Shown in pieces: positions 6,316-6,585 of a stretch of 6,585 nucleotides of DNA. This DNA is from Candidatus Omnitrophota bacterium (GTDB taxonomy: Bacteria > Omnitrophota > Gorgyraeia > Gygaellales > Profunditerraquicolaceae). A model generated the notes under the pieces. It was given only the letters and a program-made list of their open reading frames with translations, was not told the DNA's origin and made no database searches. The position numbers and the translations under genes were made by a program. Positions within the stretch are counted from its first letter, which is position 1; every line of letters begins with the position of its first letter. The stretch spans positions 1 to 6,585 of the forward strand of contig JALOBQ010000052.1 in the NCBI GenBank assembly GCA_023228185.1, in the 5' to 3' direction.

Positions 6316-6585
6316 TCATCCCGCGGTTTTAGCTGCCTTAACAAATTGTTCTATTTTACGATGGTCCTTCTTACCCGGGCTGGATTCCAGGCAGCTGGAA
6401 GCATCCACCCAATCCGGTTTGACAACCTTTATTGCTTTAGCGACATTTTTCGGCGTAAGCCCGCCGGATAAAAAAATCGGCTTATTTTTCCTGCCGGCTG
6501 ATAAAAGTATTTTCCAATCAAACTTCTTTCCCGTTCCTCCGGGCAAATTCTCGTTAAAACTGTCAAAAAGAAACGCCTTCACCGG
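6316..6585 (-). CDS. trpF: Phosphoribosylanthranilate isomerase, C-terminal part (5' end outside window)
   Basis: TrpF converts N-(5'-phosphoribosyl)anthranilate to CdRP by an Amadori rearrangement, the step before indole-3-glycerol phosphate synthase. About 89 C-terminal residues of a protein of roughly 205 are present; the frame is open to the right edge, so the GTG at 6580-6582 is an internal valine and not a start. Visible features are the catalytic aspartate in AFLFDS (nt 6562-6564), the phosphate-binding PGGTGKKFDW, PIFLSGGLTPKNVAKAI, and VDASSCLESSPGKKD near the end. The usual Gly in the phosphate-binding 'SSG(V/I)E' loop is Cys here. The catalytic N-terminal cysteine lies outside the window. 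The stop is 11 bases ahead of the zinc-ribbon gene, in operon-like spacing, and trpB-trpA follow. Confidence 0.95.
   Translation of the reverse strand, partial: PVKAFLFDSFNENLPGGTGKKFDWKILLSAGRKNKPIFLSGGLTPKNVAKAIKVVKPDWVDASSCLESSPGKKDHRKIEQFVKAAKTAG

Noticed and set aside
6316..6582. trpF starting at the GTG at 6580-6582
   Set aside because: That codon is an internal valine just before the conserved AFLFDS strand; the frame stays open to the window edge and half the barrel would be missing.

Overview
The window is a compact bacterial block in which every gene lies on the minus strand, so it reads from right to left. In transcription order the genes are: the 3' part of trpF (running off the right edge), a small zinc-ribbon membrane protein, trpB, trpA, an M16 zinc peptidase, a CNNM/CBS (CorC/HlyC-like) membrane protein, a 49-residue DUF5679-type zinc-ribbon protein, rsfS, and the 5' part of argS (running off the left edge). 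I see no mobile element, CRISPR array, rRNA or tRNA, and no plus-strand gene.

The organism looks like a free-standing bacterial lineage with tightly packed genes and an AT-leaning but mixed composition. The gene content, with a DUF5679 protein, an M16 peptidase and an ArgS with a variant HIGH motif, would suit an uncultured phylum such as Omnitrophota or a relative in the PVC area. That is an impression from protein style, not a demonstrated placement.

Right part (about 2733-6585): this is a tryptophan-biosynthesis operon segment. TrpF makes CdRP, TrpA cleaves indole-3-glycerol phosphate, and TrpB condenses indole with serine. trpB and trpA overlap by ATGA, as expected for subunits of one complex. 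The same run of overlaps continues into the M16 peptidase (8-base overlap with trpA) and the CNNM protein (ATGA overlap with the peptidase). These two non-trp genes therefore appear to be transcriptionally and translationally coupled to the trp genes. A zinc-ribbon membrane protein sits between trpF and trpB.

Left part (about 1-1707): a clear sigma70-like promoter and a near-perfect Shine-Dalgarno precede the tiny DUF5679 gene. rsfS (ribosomal silencing factor) follows 24 bases later, then argS after a 120-base gap that holds an imperfect inverted repeat. These are translation-related housekeeping functions.

The most notable observation is that rsfS has no ATG, GTG or TTG at the position where the protein family begins. 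The reading frame places an ATA there, with GGGAG six bases upstream. This is either a rare AUA start or a single-base change or error. Apart from this and a few variant motif residues, the region is ordinary housekeeping DNA, and I found no convincing evidence of a new multi-gene system.
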